64,000 bases of DNA from a bacterium (lineage in GTDB: Bacteria; Myxococcota_A; Polyangia; Nannocystales; Nannocystaceae): positions 16,072 to 80,071 of the forward strand of contig JANSYI010000038.1 in NCBI GenBank assembly GCA_024742475.1, given 5' to 3'. Below the pieces are notes generated by a model, which was not told the DNA's origin, ran no database searches, and worked only from the letters and a program-made list of their open reading frames with translations. Position numbers and translations under genes: made by a program. Shown here in pieces: positions 34,212 through 42,241 of this stretch; positions within the stretch are counted from its first letter, which is position 1; each line of letters opens with the position of its first letter.

Positions 34212-35111
34212 CTAGATGTCCCCCCACAGCGTCACGGACGCGTGGATCGGGATGTCCTTGTTGGGGTTGAGCAGGTGGATCGCGAGCGTGTGCTCGTTGG
34301 TGGAGGTGAACTCCTGCCAGTCCACGACCTCGATCGGCTTGCTGTTGGCGTACGCCGACTGGCTGATGCTCATCGACGTCGACCCACCGCGACGGATCTG
34401 GGACTGCCGGCCGACGAAGGCGTCGACCATGAAGACCGGAAGACTGGTCGCCCCCGGCGGCATGCGCCCGATGTCGATGAGCTCGGGCCCGGCCCACGGG
34501 AAGGCCTCGAAGAACAGCCGGGTGGGCTTGAACGTCTTGGCATCACCGGCGGTGATCGACAGTGGCAAGACTTGGCCGGGCTGAATGCCCTCGGTGCCGA
34601 AGGTCGTCTGTCCGATGACGCTGGATCCGCACGGTGTGGGGGTCTCGCAGTGCATCGTGACCCCGTGGCCGCAGGGGTCGCAGTCGCGCGGGGGCGGCTG
34701 CGGCGGTGGGTAACACGGCACCCCGTTGGGGTACCCCTGCGGGTACTGCCCCGACCCCGGAGGGTTCTGTGGGTCGATGGGATTGCCGTTGGGGTAGTAC
34801 GGGTCGGACGTCGGTGGCGTCGGAGGCGGGGCCGGCTGTTGCTGGGTCCCGTTGGCGGAGGCCTCTCCGACGTACCCACCGCGCGGCGGGTACCCGTAGT
34901 TGTAGGCGGGCGCGGGGGACCGCCAGGTTTGCTGTGCCTGCCTCGGTGCGGGCCGAGGCTTGGGGGCCGCGGCGCGCGAGGGCGCCCAGACTCGGCCGCC
35001 AGGTTGGCGTTGGTACGCCCCCACCCCGAAGCTGGGTGCGAGGGCCAGCTGCGCAGTCGCAGCTTTCTTGTCGGTTCGGTACTTGGCGAGCAGTTCGTGA
35101 ACGTCTGCCAT
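34212..35111 (-). CDS. Operon gene 2: candidate coat protein with Pro/Gln/Tyr-rich N-terminus
   Basis: 299 residues. The first ~50 residues (MADVHELLAKYRTDKKAATA) and a Pro/Gly/Tyr/Gln-rich region up to ~140 look disordered, with a small Cys cluster (CDPCGHGVTMHCETPTPCG). The C-terminal ~150 residues are beta-rich: TEGIQPGQVLPLSITAGDAK, FKPTRLFFEAFPW, LPVFMVDAFVGRQSQIRRGG, ending DIPIHASVTLWGDI. The charge and beta pattern suit an oligomeric shell or spike protein. The 98-bp gap to gene 3 is the second widest in the operon. Confidence 0.65.
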   Translation of the reverse strand: MADVHELLAKYRTDKKAATAQLALAPSFGVGAYQRQPGGRVWAPSRAAAPKPRPAPRQAQQTWRSPAPAYNYGYPPRGGYVGEASANGTQQQPAPPPTPPTSDPYYPNGNPIDPQNPPGSGQYPQGYPNGVPCYPPPQPPPRDCDPCGHGVTMHCETPTPCGSSVIGQTTFGTEGIQPGQVLPLSITAGDAKTFKPTRLFFEAFPWAGPELIDIGRMPPGATSLPVFMVDAFVGRQSQIRRGGSTSMSISQSAYANSKPIEVVDWQEFTSTNEHTLAIHLLNPNKDIPIHASVTLWGDI

Positions 35112-35234
35112 GTCGTGTCTCCTGCACGCGGACGCGTGCGGGCATGGAGGCGCAGGCCAAGTCCGTGCATCGTCCGCCGCGGTCTTGGTCCCAGCCCCGT
35201 CGAAAGGAAGCCGGTGGGGATGGAGCAGGCGCGC

Positions 35235-35669
35235 TCAGGCGACGTCTTCTTCGTCGGGCGCTCTTGCGTGCTCGAAGGTCTTGCGCCCGATGAAAAATCC
35301 CAGCGCACCGATGCCTCCCCCTCGCAAGTAGATCTTGTACTTCTTGAGCTGCTTGACGTAGCTGGCGCCCGCGCAGCCGAGCCCGAACGCGAGGTCCTTG
35401 TCGACGCCCAGGATCTTCTTGCTCTCCTCGGAGTAGCCCTCGGTGCCGGCGTCGATTTCCTTCTGGACGGTGCCCATCATCCAGCCCGCCGCAGCCGCAC
35501 CGGCTGCTGCGCTCATGTAGTCGGCGTTGGCCTCGGCGATGGCCTTCGTCTTCTCCTTGGTCTTCGTCGTGATGCTTTGGATCCGCTCCGCGAGCTTGAG
35601 GGTCTCCTCGGCCAGCTCGCGCTTGGGAAGCGCCATCAGTTCACGGTGGGAGAGGTCTTTCGCTGCCAT
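35235..35669 (-). CDS. Operon gene 1: small membrane protein
   Basis: 144 residues from ATG 35669 (MAAKDLSHRELMALPKRELA); an in-frame ATG at 35732 would add 21 residues. A helical N-terminus is followed by a Gly/Ala-rich segment (YMSAAAGAAAAGWMMGTVQK) and further hydrophobic stretches (LAFGLGCAGASYVKQ, LRGGGIGALGFFIGRKTF). The acidic tail is APDEEDVA. It resembles small phage membrane or holin-like proteins in layout only. As the promoter-proximal gene it should be the most highly expressed of the set if one promoter serves the operon. Confidence 0.68.
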   Translation of the reverse strand: MAAKDLSHRELMALPKRELAEETLKLAERIQSITTKTKEKTKAIAEANADYMSAAAGAAAAGWMMGTVQKEIDAGTEGYSEESKKILGVDKDLAFGLGCAGASYVKQLKKYKIYLRGGGIGALGFFIGRKTFEHARAPDEEDVA

Positions 35670-35732
35670 CGCCTTGCCACCGTGAAGGGCGAGCCGCGAC
35701 GACGCCAACGACGGTGATCGATCGTCGTCCAT

Positions 35733-36516
35733 CGATCAGCCAAGCAGCGGAAACCGCAGGGGATGTTGCCGCCGGAGCGTGCGGTGATCGATGGTCGATC
35801 GATTCCTCGATCGTCGTGGGGAAATGCAAACGTGGCGCTGCGAGGCCGTAGACGGCATATCGCCGACGATGACGATCACTCGACGACGCAACGATCGTCG
35901 GCTTGGAGTCCGCTGAAACCTCGAAATTGCCCGCGAACGGCTGATCGATGCCTCGAACGACACACCGGATCGACGATCTACATTCGAGCAAATCGTCGTC
36001 GCCGGGGCGCTACGCGGCCGTGACGATGGGCATCGATCACCGGTGTCGCTGTGATCCACGTCGCGTCGACCTCAGACGACGTGGGAGCGACGGCGCAGCG
36101 ACTGCAGATCCACCGAAAAAAGGTGAACTCGGACTGCGATCACTGGCGGCGCGGCGCGGCGCGCCGCAGGTCCGGGTCCCTGAACGAATACGAACCCTGT
36201 CCCTGAAGGCCGATGCTCGTTGCGATCTCAGAGAGGCTCGGAGCAGGCTGGTCGAATGAGGATGACAAGCGGGCTACGACAGACACCTGACCACGGCGGC
36301 CGTTCGGGATCTGCGCTGACCCGGCCAGCAGGCTCGAACCCCAGCACTCGAGGGACGATGGGATGGAACTCTTGGGTGCAGGTTCCGTGCTCTACACCGA
36401 GGTGCTCGGGCCGCGGCTCGGGGCCGGCTTCGCGGACTGTGGTCGAGCTCGACCTTGACGACGTTCGTGACGGGGCAACGCTCACTCGAGCCGCGTCCGG
36501 GAAGGCGAAATAGGAC
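35733..36516. promoter_or_regulatory. Divergent control region with clustered ATCGAT/CGATCGTCG motifs
   Basis: 784 bp between the minus-strand operon and the plus-strand 641-residue gene. Short related motifs are dense: GATCGATCGTCG at the start of gene 1 (35717), GTCGATCGATTCC and TCGATCGTCGTGG (35790-35818), CAACGATCGTCGG (35889), GGATCGACGATC (35968), GGCATCGATCACC (36030). No gene is seen. It probably holds promoters and repressor or origin-binding sites for both units. Confidence 0.45.
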
Positions 36517-38442
36517 ATGAGGATCGAAAACGCGTCATTGGGCCAGGACGAAGCGCCAGCGATTGCCCCTCGGGTCGAGAAGGCGACCTCGGCGTGGTTC
36601 CACAAGATCAACCGGGTCGTCGTGGAGGTGAAAGACCCCGGCGCGAGCTCGGGCTTTCGGAAGCTCAACGCCATCAACTTGGATGGCTGGCCGGTCGGTT
36701 CGCGGACGTCGGTGCAGGAGGACGAGCTGAACATCGCGATCATGCAGGTGGCGATCGACCACGTAGAGGAGACCGGAGAGTCGAACCGGTTTCGGGCGCG
36801 CTACATGGGCGGCGCCGATGCCAGCGGACGCAGCCTGCGGAAGTACGCATGCTTCAAGGTGAGCACCGACAGCGACGATGCGTCGTCGCCCGGGCCGTTC
36901 GCGGCGATGCCCTCCGTGCCGGCGGGACTCGAGCCGTGGATCCCCGTGGTTCGATGGCTGATGTCGATGCTGGAGGCACGCGAGCAGCAGCTGATGTCCT
37001 ACAACGACAAGCTCTCGGACAAGCTGCTGGATGCGGCAGCGCAGGCCGAGCCGTTGCTGAAGGCGCACGGCGCGATGTCGGGCATCCTCGAGCAGGCGGT
37101 CTGGGTCCTGCGCGAGACCATGCTGTCGAAGGGCGGGCTCGATGGGACGCACATGCTCGCTGGCCAAGGCGGTGGGGATGGCGACGATGATGGCGATGGG
37201 GCGCTGCAGCAGGTCGTGGCCGCGGCGCTCATGCAGTTCTTCACCAACGGGAGGATGCCGGCGCCACCCATGCCTGGGATGAGTCCCGACGAGCCTGAGG
37301 CTCCGCCGAAACGAGAACCGCAACCGACATCCGCGGCCCCTCCCCCACGAAGTGCGCCCACGTCAGGTGTCCGCTTCGGGTTCGATGCATCGGCGAGGGG
37401 TCCGGAGACTGCCGAGGCCGGAGGAGGAGCAACGCTGGTCAAGACCATCCGGGCGCTCTTCGGAGGCATGGATGGGCTGCAGCTGCTCGCGCTGACCGAT
37501 GCCATCGGCCCGGCGCACAGCGAGAGCCTTCGCGCGGTGCGTGCGGCGACGACGAACGAGGAGGCGGCCCAAGCGGTGCTCGTGATGCAGCGCACCGGAG
37601 GCTGGACGACGCTGCGCGAGCAGCTCGTCGAGCCGGAGCGCTCCGCGTTGGCGCGGATCGAGACGCTCGTGTGTCGGTTCGCGTCGTCGGCGGAGGCGGC
37701 TCGACCCGTGGAGGTGGACCAGCCTTCCGAGCCCGAGTCGGAGCATCTCTTGGTCATCAGCGTGCGGCGGTGCCTGGGGGCGATGGACGGAGACCGGGTG
37801 ATGGAGCTGACCGGTCAGCTCTGCGCCGAAGAGCGCGCGCTCCTGCAGGCCGTTCGGGTGGCGGAGACCGACGACGCTGCGGCCGAGGCCGTGATGGAGC
37901 TTGGGGCGAGGCTGAGCGCTGCAGGCAAGGTCCCTGTATTGCTCGGCGTGCTCCACGAGCACGAACGGGACCTCTTCCGGTTTCTCTACGCCCAGGCCGA
38001 CGCGCATCTCGGGGAGGTCGACGGTACGCCCGCGGACGAAGCACAGCCGGCCGACCCCTCGCCGCAGCCGCCCCCGCCGCCGAGGTCCTCGGGGCCTCGA
38101 GACAAGGTCGAGGCGGTGCTGTGCTTGCCGCCGCGGGCAGCTGACGGGGGCGCGGAGGGACCGCTTCACCAGGCCGCGCAGGCATGGCTTCAGGGGGTGG
38201 ACGGCGACGTGGGGATCGAGCTCCTCTCCATGCTGACCCCCGAGCAACGCAAGGAGCTGCAGCGGGTCCGTGCCGCGCGAAGCGACGCCGAGGTTGCCGA
38301 TGCCGTGCTCGACTTCAAGGCCGCGCTGCTTCGCAGCATGAACTGGATGGGCCTGATGTCCCGGCTGGGTCAGAGGCATCTAAGGCCGCTGTTGCAGATC
38401 CAGACCCTGGCGCAGCAGCATGTCGACGCGAGGCAGGAGTGA
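36517..38442 (+). CDS. 641-residue protein with three internal repeats
   Basis: The N-terminal domain (residues 1-120) contains IDHVEETGESNRFRARYMGG. A helical region and an acidic Gly/Asp stretch (GGDGDDDGDGALQQ) lead to three related units of about 80 residues. Their anchors are LFGGMDGLQLLALTDAIGPA...RAVRAATTNEEAAQAV, LGAMDGDRVMELTGQLCAEE...QAVRVAETDDAAAEAV and LQGVDGDVGIELLSMLTPEQ...QRVRAARSDAEVADAV. Pro-rich linkers separate them. There is no membrane segment. It is divergent from the structural-like operon. The repeats may bind protein partners or DNA. No family is recognised. Confidence 0.8.
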   Translation: MRIENASLGQDEAPAIAPRVEKATSAWFHKINRVVVEVKDPGASSGFRKLNAINLDGWPVGSRTSVQEDELNIAIMQVAIDHVEETGESNRFRARYMGGADASGRSLRKYACFKVSTDSDDASSPGPFAAMPSVPAGLEPWIPVVRWLMSMLEAREQQLMSYNDKLSDKLLDAAAQAEPLLKAHGAMSGILEQAVWVLRETMLSKGGLDGTHMLAGQGGGDGDDDGDGALQQVVAAALMQFFTNGRMPAPPMPGMSPDEPEAPPKREPQPTSAAPPPRSAPTSGVRFGFDASARGPETAEAGGGATLVKTIRALFGGMDGLQLLALTDAIGPAHSESLRAVRAATTNEEAAQAVLVMQRTGGWTTLREQLVEPERSALARIETLVCRFASSAEAARPVEVDQPSEPESEHLLVISVRRCLGAMDGDRVMELTGQLCAEERALLQAVRVAETDDAAAEAVMELGARLSAAGKVPVLLGVLHEHERDLFRFLYAQADAHLGEVDGTPADEAQPADPSPQPPPPPRSSGPRDKVEAVLCLPPRAADGGAEGPLHQAAQAWLQGVDGDVGIELLSMLTPEQRKELQRVRAARSDAEVADAVLDFKAALLRSMNWMGLMSRLGQRHLRPLLQIQTLAQQHVDARQE

Positions 38443-38462
38443 TCTCCTAAGTCGAGGAGATC
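38441..38462. promoter_or_regulatory. Inverted repeat sharing a half-site with the rep operator
   Basis: GATCTCCT-aagtcg-AGGAGATC directly at the stop of the 641-residue gene. The half-site AGGAGATC recurs in the 20-bp palindrome at 38948, so one dimeric repressor could bind both. A transcription terminator is the alternative, but no T-run follows. Confidence 0.5.
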
Positions 38463-38642
38463 GCATCACGAGCCCACGGGCCGCGCTCGAGAGCTGAAAG
38501 CTGGCAAGGCGCGGTGCGGAGACCCCCTACGGTTCACTCCTGACCATTAAGGGCAGGTGCAAACCACGCGTGGATAGCTCTGGACAGAAAGCAGCCGTTT
38601 TGGTGCCATAGGGCCCTCATCAACCGCGTCCTGTAGAAAGAC

Positions 38643-38672
38643 GGAAGGCCAGCAGTGGCATGCTGACCTTCC
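38643..38672. promoter_or_regulatory. 12-bp imperfect stem-loop
   Basis: GGAAGGCCAGCA-gtggca-TGCTGACCTTCC pairs at 11 of 12 positions with a 6-nt loop. It is followed by a mixed sequence, not a T-run, so a structured leader RNA or a protein-binding dyad is as likely as a terminator. Confidence 0.45.
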
Positions 38673-38767
38673 CAGGGATAAGGACTCCTTGTTTACAGCT
38701 TGGAGCCCCCCGGACGAACCGGGATCCCCGGACGCCCTACGCCGTCCTGAAAGAGGAGGACGACGAC

Positions 38768-38839
38768 GTGAACAACGTAGCACAACCCCCGTCCGCTCCC
38801 CAACCCTTCTCCGTCAACAGCTTCGTCACGCGTCGCTGA
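38768..38839 (+). CDS. Possible 23-residue leader peptide with strong ribosome-binding site
   Basis: GTG 38768 is preceded at 7 bp by AGAGGAGG, one of the best Shine-Dalgarno sequences in the window. The frame encodes MNNVAQPPSAPQPFSVNSFV plus TRR and stops. It lies 150 bp upstream of the rep gene. It may be a leader ORF; no function is known. Confidence 0.3.
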   Translation: MNNVAQPPSAPQPFSVNSFVTRR

Positions 38840-38947
38840 GGTCTGGGTCGGATGTTGGCCGCAGAATTCTGCGGCCGTGCGTGCCTCTTGGGGGCATCGC
38901 ACGGTCGTGCATGTCGACGTGCGTCGTGCGCTGAAGCGCGCGCCGCG

Positions 38948-38967
38948 GCAGAGGAGATCTCCTCTGC
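38948..38967. promoter_or_regulatory. Perfect 20-bp palindrome in front of the rep gene
   Basis: GCAGAGGAGATCTCCTCTGC is its own reverse complement and ends 24 bp before the GTG start at 38992. It is a likely operator for autoregulation, sharing AGGAGATC with the repeat at 38441-38462. Confidence 0.65.
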
Positions 38968-38991
38968 GAAGACCCGCTCAGGGGGTTCACG

Positions 38992-40677
38992 GTGAGGCGC
39001 GGCGACCTCGACAAGCTCCGCCGCCTCGACCCCAAGCTGGCCCGCCAGCTCGAAGGGGTCCTGGCCCGGCGAGACGCCGACTCCGCATCCCACGAGGCGC
39101 CTCAGGGGCTCTGTGGGGCTTCAGGAGCGGGACCGACGGGCTGGACGACCTCGGCCCTGCCAGAGCAGCACGGAGCGGCCTGCGAGGAGCCGACGGCCAG
39201 GACGACGACCGGTCCGGGTGTTCGGACCTGCCTGGGCCCCCTGCCCTGCTTCAGTGCGACTCCGACGGCTCTCGCGGACTCTCCCGAGCCACCCGCTGAG
39301 TCCTCGGGAGATGCGCCGACGGCGTTCATCAACGCCGAAGATCAGGCCGGCCTCCCCGAGGTGCCGCAGGTCCTCGTCTCCACCGAGGCGCCTCCCGAGG
39401 AGCGCCTTGCCGAGACATGGGCCGGCTACGAGGATGACTGCGTTCCCTCCGAGGAGCTGGAGCGTCGCAAGGCCGAGCGAGCGGCCGAACGCGAAGCCCA
39501 GCGAGCCCGAGATCGCGCTCATGCTCAGCAGTTGGGGTTCTTTCCCGGCGCGAGCTTCCGGCGTCATGGCACCGGGGAGCACGTGCCCTGCGAGCAGCTC
39601 GAGCTGCAGCTCGATGGCATCGAGCGCCGGGTTGGCCGGGCAAGCACCTGGGACGAGGGGCTAGCGGCATCCCGGACGATGGAGTCCGTCGAGGCGCAGT
39701 GCTTCACCGTGCGGGACTTGGGCGACCGGCCCGACAACATGCCGAGTTGCCTGCGGGGGATGCACCCCGATCTGACTCCGAGTCAGTGGGCGCTCCTGCG
39801 AGCCGTGGTCACGGCCTACATGAGCGGCGCGATGGGTCTCTACGAGTATCAGCCCATCCTCGCCTCCGACCTTGGGATGAGCGAGCGGGCTCTGCGGTAC
39901 GCCCTCAACGGCGGCAAGGACCGCCCCCCTGGCCTCGTCGAGCTCGGCCTGGTCAAGCGGAGACAGACGTGGAAGCGCGGCTCGGGAGAAAGGCCCAGCG
40001 ACCACCACTACCTGCTCCTGCAGGCCGGCCCGTCCCTGGTCGAGCTACTGTTGCCGCTGACCTGCGAGCGCAGGGCGCAGCGCGGTGACCGGGTGCCTCG
40101 GCGCTCGGGCTACACGCGAAGCTCGGCGCGGCGTGTCGCGGCCCAAGCTCGGCAAGACGCTCGTCGTGCTCGCTTCGACCTGGGAGAGAGAGCGGTGCGA
40201 CGAGTTCGAGGAGAGGTTGTGGAGCGACGAGTGGAGCCACCTCGGGAGCGGCGCGAACAGGCCTCGAAGGGGCACTCTCAGCCGAAGTTAAATTGCCCGG
40301 CACAAAATGCCGACAACCCCGTCCCCCCCCCTTCAGGGGAAGGGGGACTTAGGGCTCGAAGGGGGAGACCCCCTTCACCCCCCAGCTCAAACGTGTCGCT
40401 CCGCGACGAAACTCTAGCTTCGGCTCCGCCTTCGCCCTGGTCAGCAAACGACAGTGACTCCCCTGCCCCACTCGAACACCTCCTTGGCGATCGAACGCGG
40501 GCTTTGGACAGGAGTGCAAAACGCGCGCCGATTTCCGAAGCCCAGCTCGAAAACTGGCGACGAAGACGAGCCCGTGGAGCACCCGTACCCGAGACGATCG
40601 ACCGTCAGCTCTTCTCCGAGCTGATCTCCGCGGCGCATTCGGCCATGTTCGGCTCGAAAGAAGCGGAGAGCCAGTAG
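38992..40677 (+). CDS. Winged-helix replication-initiator-like protein
   Basis: A 561-residue protein from GTG 38992. The N-terminal third is low complexity. Residues ~255-350 contain a winged-helix-like region: DLTPSQWALLRAVVTAYMSG, LASDLGMSERALRYALNGG, LVELGLVKRRQTWKRGSG. This is the layout of plasmid/phage initiators that read iterons. Basic and Pro-rich regions follow, and the C-terminus is helical (RQLFSELISAAHSAMFGS). G/C runs at 40320-40385 form strong hairpins within the coding sequence. The iteron array lies immediately downstream and parA beyond it, so a replication or partition role is inferred. Confidence 0.6.
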   Translation: MRRGDLDKLRRLDPKLARQLEGVLARRDADSASHEAPQGLCGASGAGPTGWTTSALPEQHGAACEEPTARTTTGPGVRTCLGPLPCFSATPTALADSPEPPAESSGDAPTAFINAEDQAGLPEVPQVLVSTEAPPEERLAETWAGYEDDCVPSEELERRKAERAAEREAQRARDRAHAQQLGFFPGASFRRHGTGEHVPCEQLELQLDGIERRVGRASTWDEGLAASRTMESVEAQCFTVRDLGDRPDNMPSCLRGMHPDLTPSQWALLRAVVTAYMSGAMGLYEYQPILASDLGMSERALRYALNGGKDRPPGLVELGLVKRRQTWKRGSGERPSDHHYLLLQAGPSLVELLLPLTCERRAQRGDRVPRRSGYTRSSARRVAAQARQDARRARFDLGERAVRRVRGEVVERRVEPPRERREQASKGHSQPKLNCPAQNADNPVPPPSGEGGLRARRGRPPSPPSSNVSLRDETLASAPPSPWSANDSDSPAPLEHLLGDRTRALDRSAKRAPISEAQLENWRRRRARGAPVPETIDRQLFSELISAAHSAMFGSKEAESQ

Positions 40678-40689
40678 TAGAGCTTTCCT

Positions 40690-41121
40690 TGAGGATAGCG
40701 GCGCAGGAACCTGCGAACGCAGGAGGGCGGCTGCGCAGGAGTCTGCGCGCGCAGAAACGCAGGAGCCTGCGATGGCAGGAGCCTGCGATGGCAGGAGCCT
40801 GCGAGGGCGGAAGCCTGCGAGGGCGGAAGCCTGCGAGGGCGGGAGCCTGCGCGCGCAGAAACGCAGGAGCCTGCGATGGCAGGAACCTGCGAGGGTGGGA
40901 GTCTGCGCGCGCAGAAACGCAGGAGCCTGCGTGGGAGTCTGCGCGCGCAGAAGCGCAGGAGCCTGCGATGGCAGGAACCTGCGAGGGTGGGAGTCTGCGC
41001 GCGCAGAAACGCAGGAGCCTGCGATGGCAGGAACCTGCGAGGGTGGGAGTTTGCGCGCGCAGAAACGCAGGAGCCTGCGATGGCAGGAACCTGCGAGGGT
41101 GGGAGTCTGCGCGCGCAGCCG
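40690..41121. repeat. Iteron-like array, 56-bp higher-order period
   Basis: The array is built from near-palindromic CGCAGGAGCCTGCG boxes alternating with GCAGGAACCTGCGAGGG and GGGAGTCTGCGCGCGCAG. Exact 56-bp units start at 40954, 41010 and 41066; a related unit starts at 40862 and a shortened one at 40918. The first part (40740-40860) has 17-22-bp units only. It lies between the rep-like gene and parA, the usual place for an origin or centromere. There are no unique spacers, so it is not CRISPR. Confidence 0.8.
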
Positions 41122-41182
41122 CGCACCCTTCCAGATTTTCTTCTTTTTTGGCCCGACGAACGCGATAGGGCAGGGTCGGGCC

Positions 41183-41842
41183 GTGATCATCTGTCTTTGC
41201 GGTCAGAAAGGCGGCTCGGGAAAAAGCACCCTGAGCCAGAGCATCGCGTCGGAGTACATGCGGCGTGGCCGCCATGTCTTTCTTGGTGATGCCGATCCTC
41301 AGGGAACATCGCTTTCATGGGCCGCGGCTGCCGAGGGAGCCGCGACCGAACGTCCAACGGTGCTTGGGTTGCCGGAGGGGTTTCATGCGCCTGGTCAGGT
41401 GCCGACCGTCGCAAAACAGTTCGATCGGACCGTCATCGATACGGCGCCCCGGTTGGACTCAATTCAGCGCTCAGCGCTGGCGATCGCCACTCTTGCTCTG
41501 TTTCCCGTCTCCGCTGGTCCAGCGGAGACCTGGGCGTTTGCTGAGCCGCTGCGGCTTATCCGCGAGGCCCAAGCGTTTCGCCCCGAGCTTAAGGTCGGGG
41601 TGATCCTCAATCGACATCAGAGGACCTCGATGACGCGAGAGACCGTGGCGACGATGGAGGCGACAGGGGTTCGAGTGTTGAAGACTCGTATTGGACTTCG
41701 GACCGCGTTCCAGCAGGCAATGGCTGCCGGCGAAGGCGTGACCACCTACGAGCCGCAGTCCGCTGCTGCGAAAGAGATCATGTCGCTGGTCGATGAAATC
41801 GAGGAAATCTGCAATGCCAAAGAAGACGACGCCGCAGCTTAG
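41183..41842 (+). CDS. parA: ParA-family partition ATPase
   Basis: A 219-residue P-loop ATPase starting at GTG 41183 (MIICLCGQKGGSGKSTLSQS when initiated by Met). The deviant Walker A is GQKGGSGKST; other motifs are Walker B-like FDRTVIDTAPRLDS and DADPQGTSLSWA. The length fits short plasmid ParA proteins without a DNA-binding N-terminal domain. Its 3' end overlaps the RHH gene by 29 bp, and the iteron array lies directly upstream and may be its centromere. Confidence 0.9.
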   Translation: MIICLCGQKGGSGKSTLSQSIASEYMRRGRHVFLGDADPQGTSLSWAAAAEGAATERPTVLGLPEGFHAPGQVPTVAKQFDRTVIDTAPRLDSIQRSALAIATLALFPVSAGPAETWAFAEPLRLIREAQAFRPELKVGVILNRHQRTSMTRETVATMEATGVRVLKTRIGLRTAFQQAMAAGEGVTTYEPQSAAAKEIMSLVDEIEEICNAKEDDAAA

Positions 41843-42110
41843 TGTGACCCCGCCGCCCTCCAGCATGGAGGATTGGATCAGGAACGAGCAACGGGACGAC
41901 GCATCGCCTCCGGTGGAGACCGCAAGCCAGAGCCCGACCTCGAATGAAAGTGGGCGCGTAGCCGCGCCAGTTCTCAGTGAGAAGGAGCGTCGCTGCACCT
42001 TCCCTCTTCCAGAGACGCTCTATCGGAAAGTGAAAATTCGATCGGCGACGACAGGGGAGGGGATGCAGTCTCTGTTTAAGCAGGCTGTAGAGAGCTTCCT
42101 TCAGGAGTAG
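41814..42110 (+). CDS. Ribbon-helix-helix partition partner / regulator
   Basis: 98 residues. A disordered polar N-terminus (MPKKTTPQLSVTPPPSSMED) is followed by an RHH fold: KERRCTFPLPETLYRKVKIR, SATTGEGMQSLFKQAVESFL. It overlaps the 3' end of parA, the normal position for a ParB/CopG-type DNA-binding partner. It probably binds the upstream repeats and regulates parA. Confidence 0.75.
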   Translation: MPKKTTPQLSVTPPPSSMEDWIRNEQRDDASPPVETASQSPTSNESGRVAAPVLSEKERRCTFPLPETLYRKVKIRSATTGEGMQSLFKQAVESFLQE

Positions 42111-42241
42111 ACGGCGCAGAGACTCCCCGCCGTGGGAGTTGTTGTAGCGCTTGAACGTCCTGGTCGGAAGGCCTGGGTGTCGGGAACCGTGCTCCTGCTC
42201 TCAGCGGTACCGCGAGGAGCGGTGCCATAAAGTGCACGCGC

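Larger units (their letters stand above)
38463..38947. other. Intergenic region upstream of the putative rep gene
   Basis: 485 bp without a full-length gene. It holds the hairpin at 38643-38672 and a possible leader peptide at 38768-38839; nothing else is evident. Some frames are open but have shadow-like composition. Confidence 0.5.

Noticed and set aside
36325..36350. tRNA T-arm-like sequence (GGGGTTCGAGCC on minus strand)
   Set aside because: The flanking bases do not form a T-stem or acceptor stem.
40690..41121. CRISPR array
   Set aside because: Repeats are adjacent and partly palindromic with a 56-bp period, and there are no unique spacers and no cas genes.
40349..41275. Minus-strand frame of repeated AGSCHRRLL-type units
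   Set aside because: Direct translation of the iteron array; open in several frames because the repeat lacks stops.
41183..41842. Viral packaging ATPase
   Set aside because: The deviant Walker A (GQKGGSGKST) and overlap with an RHH gene are typical of ParA; no other P-loop protein was seen in the element.
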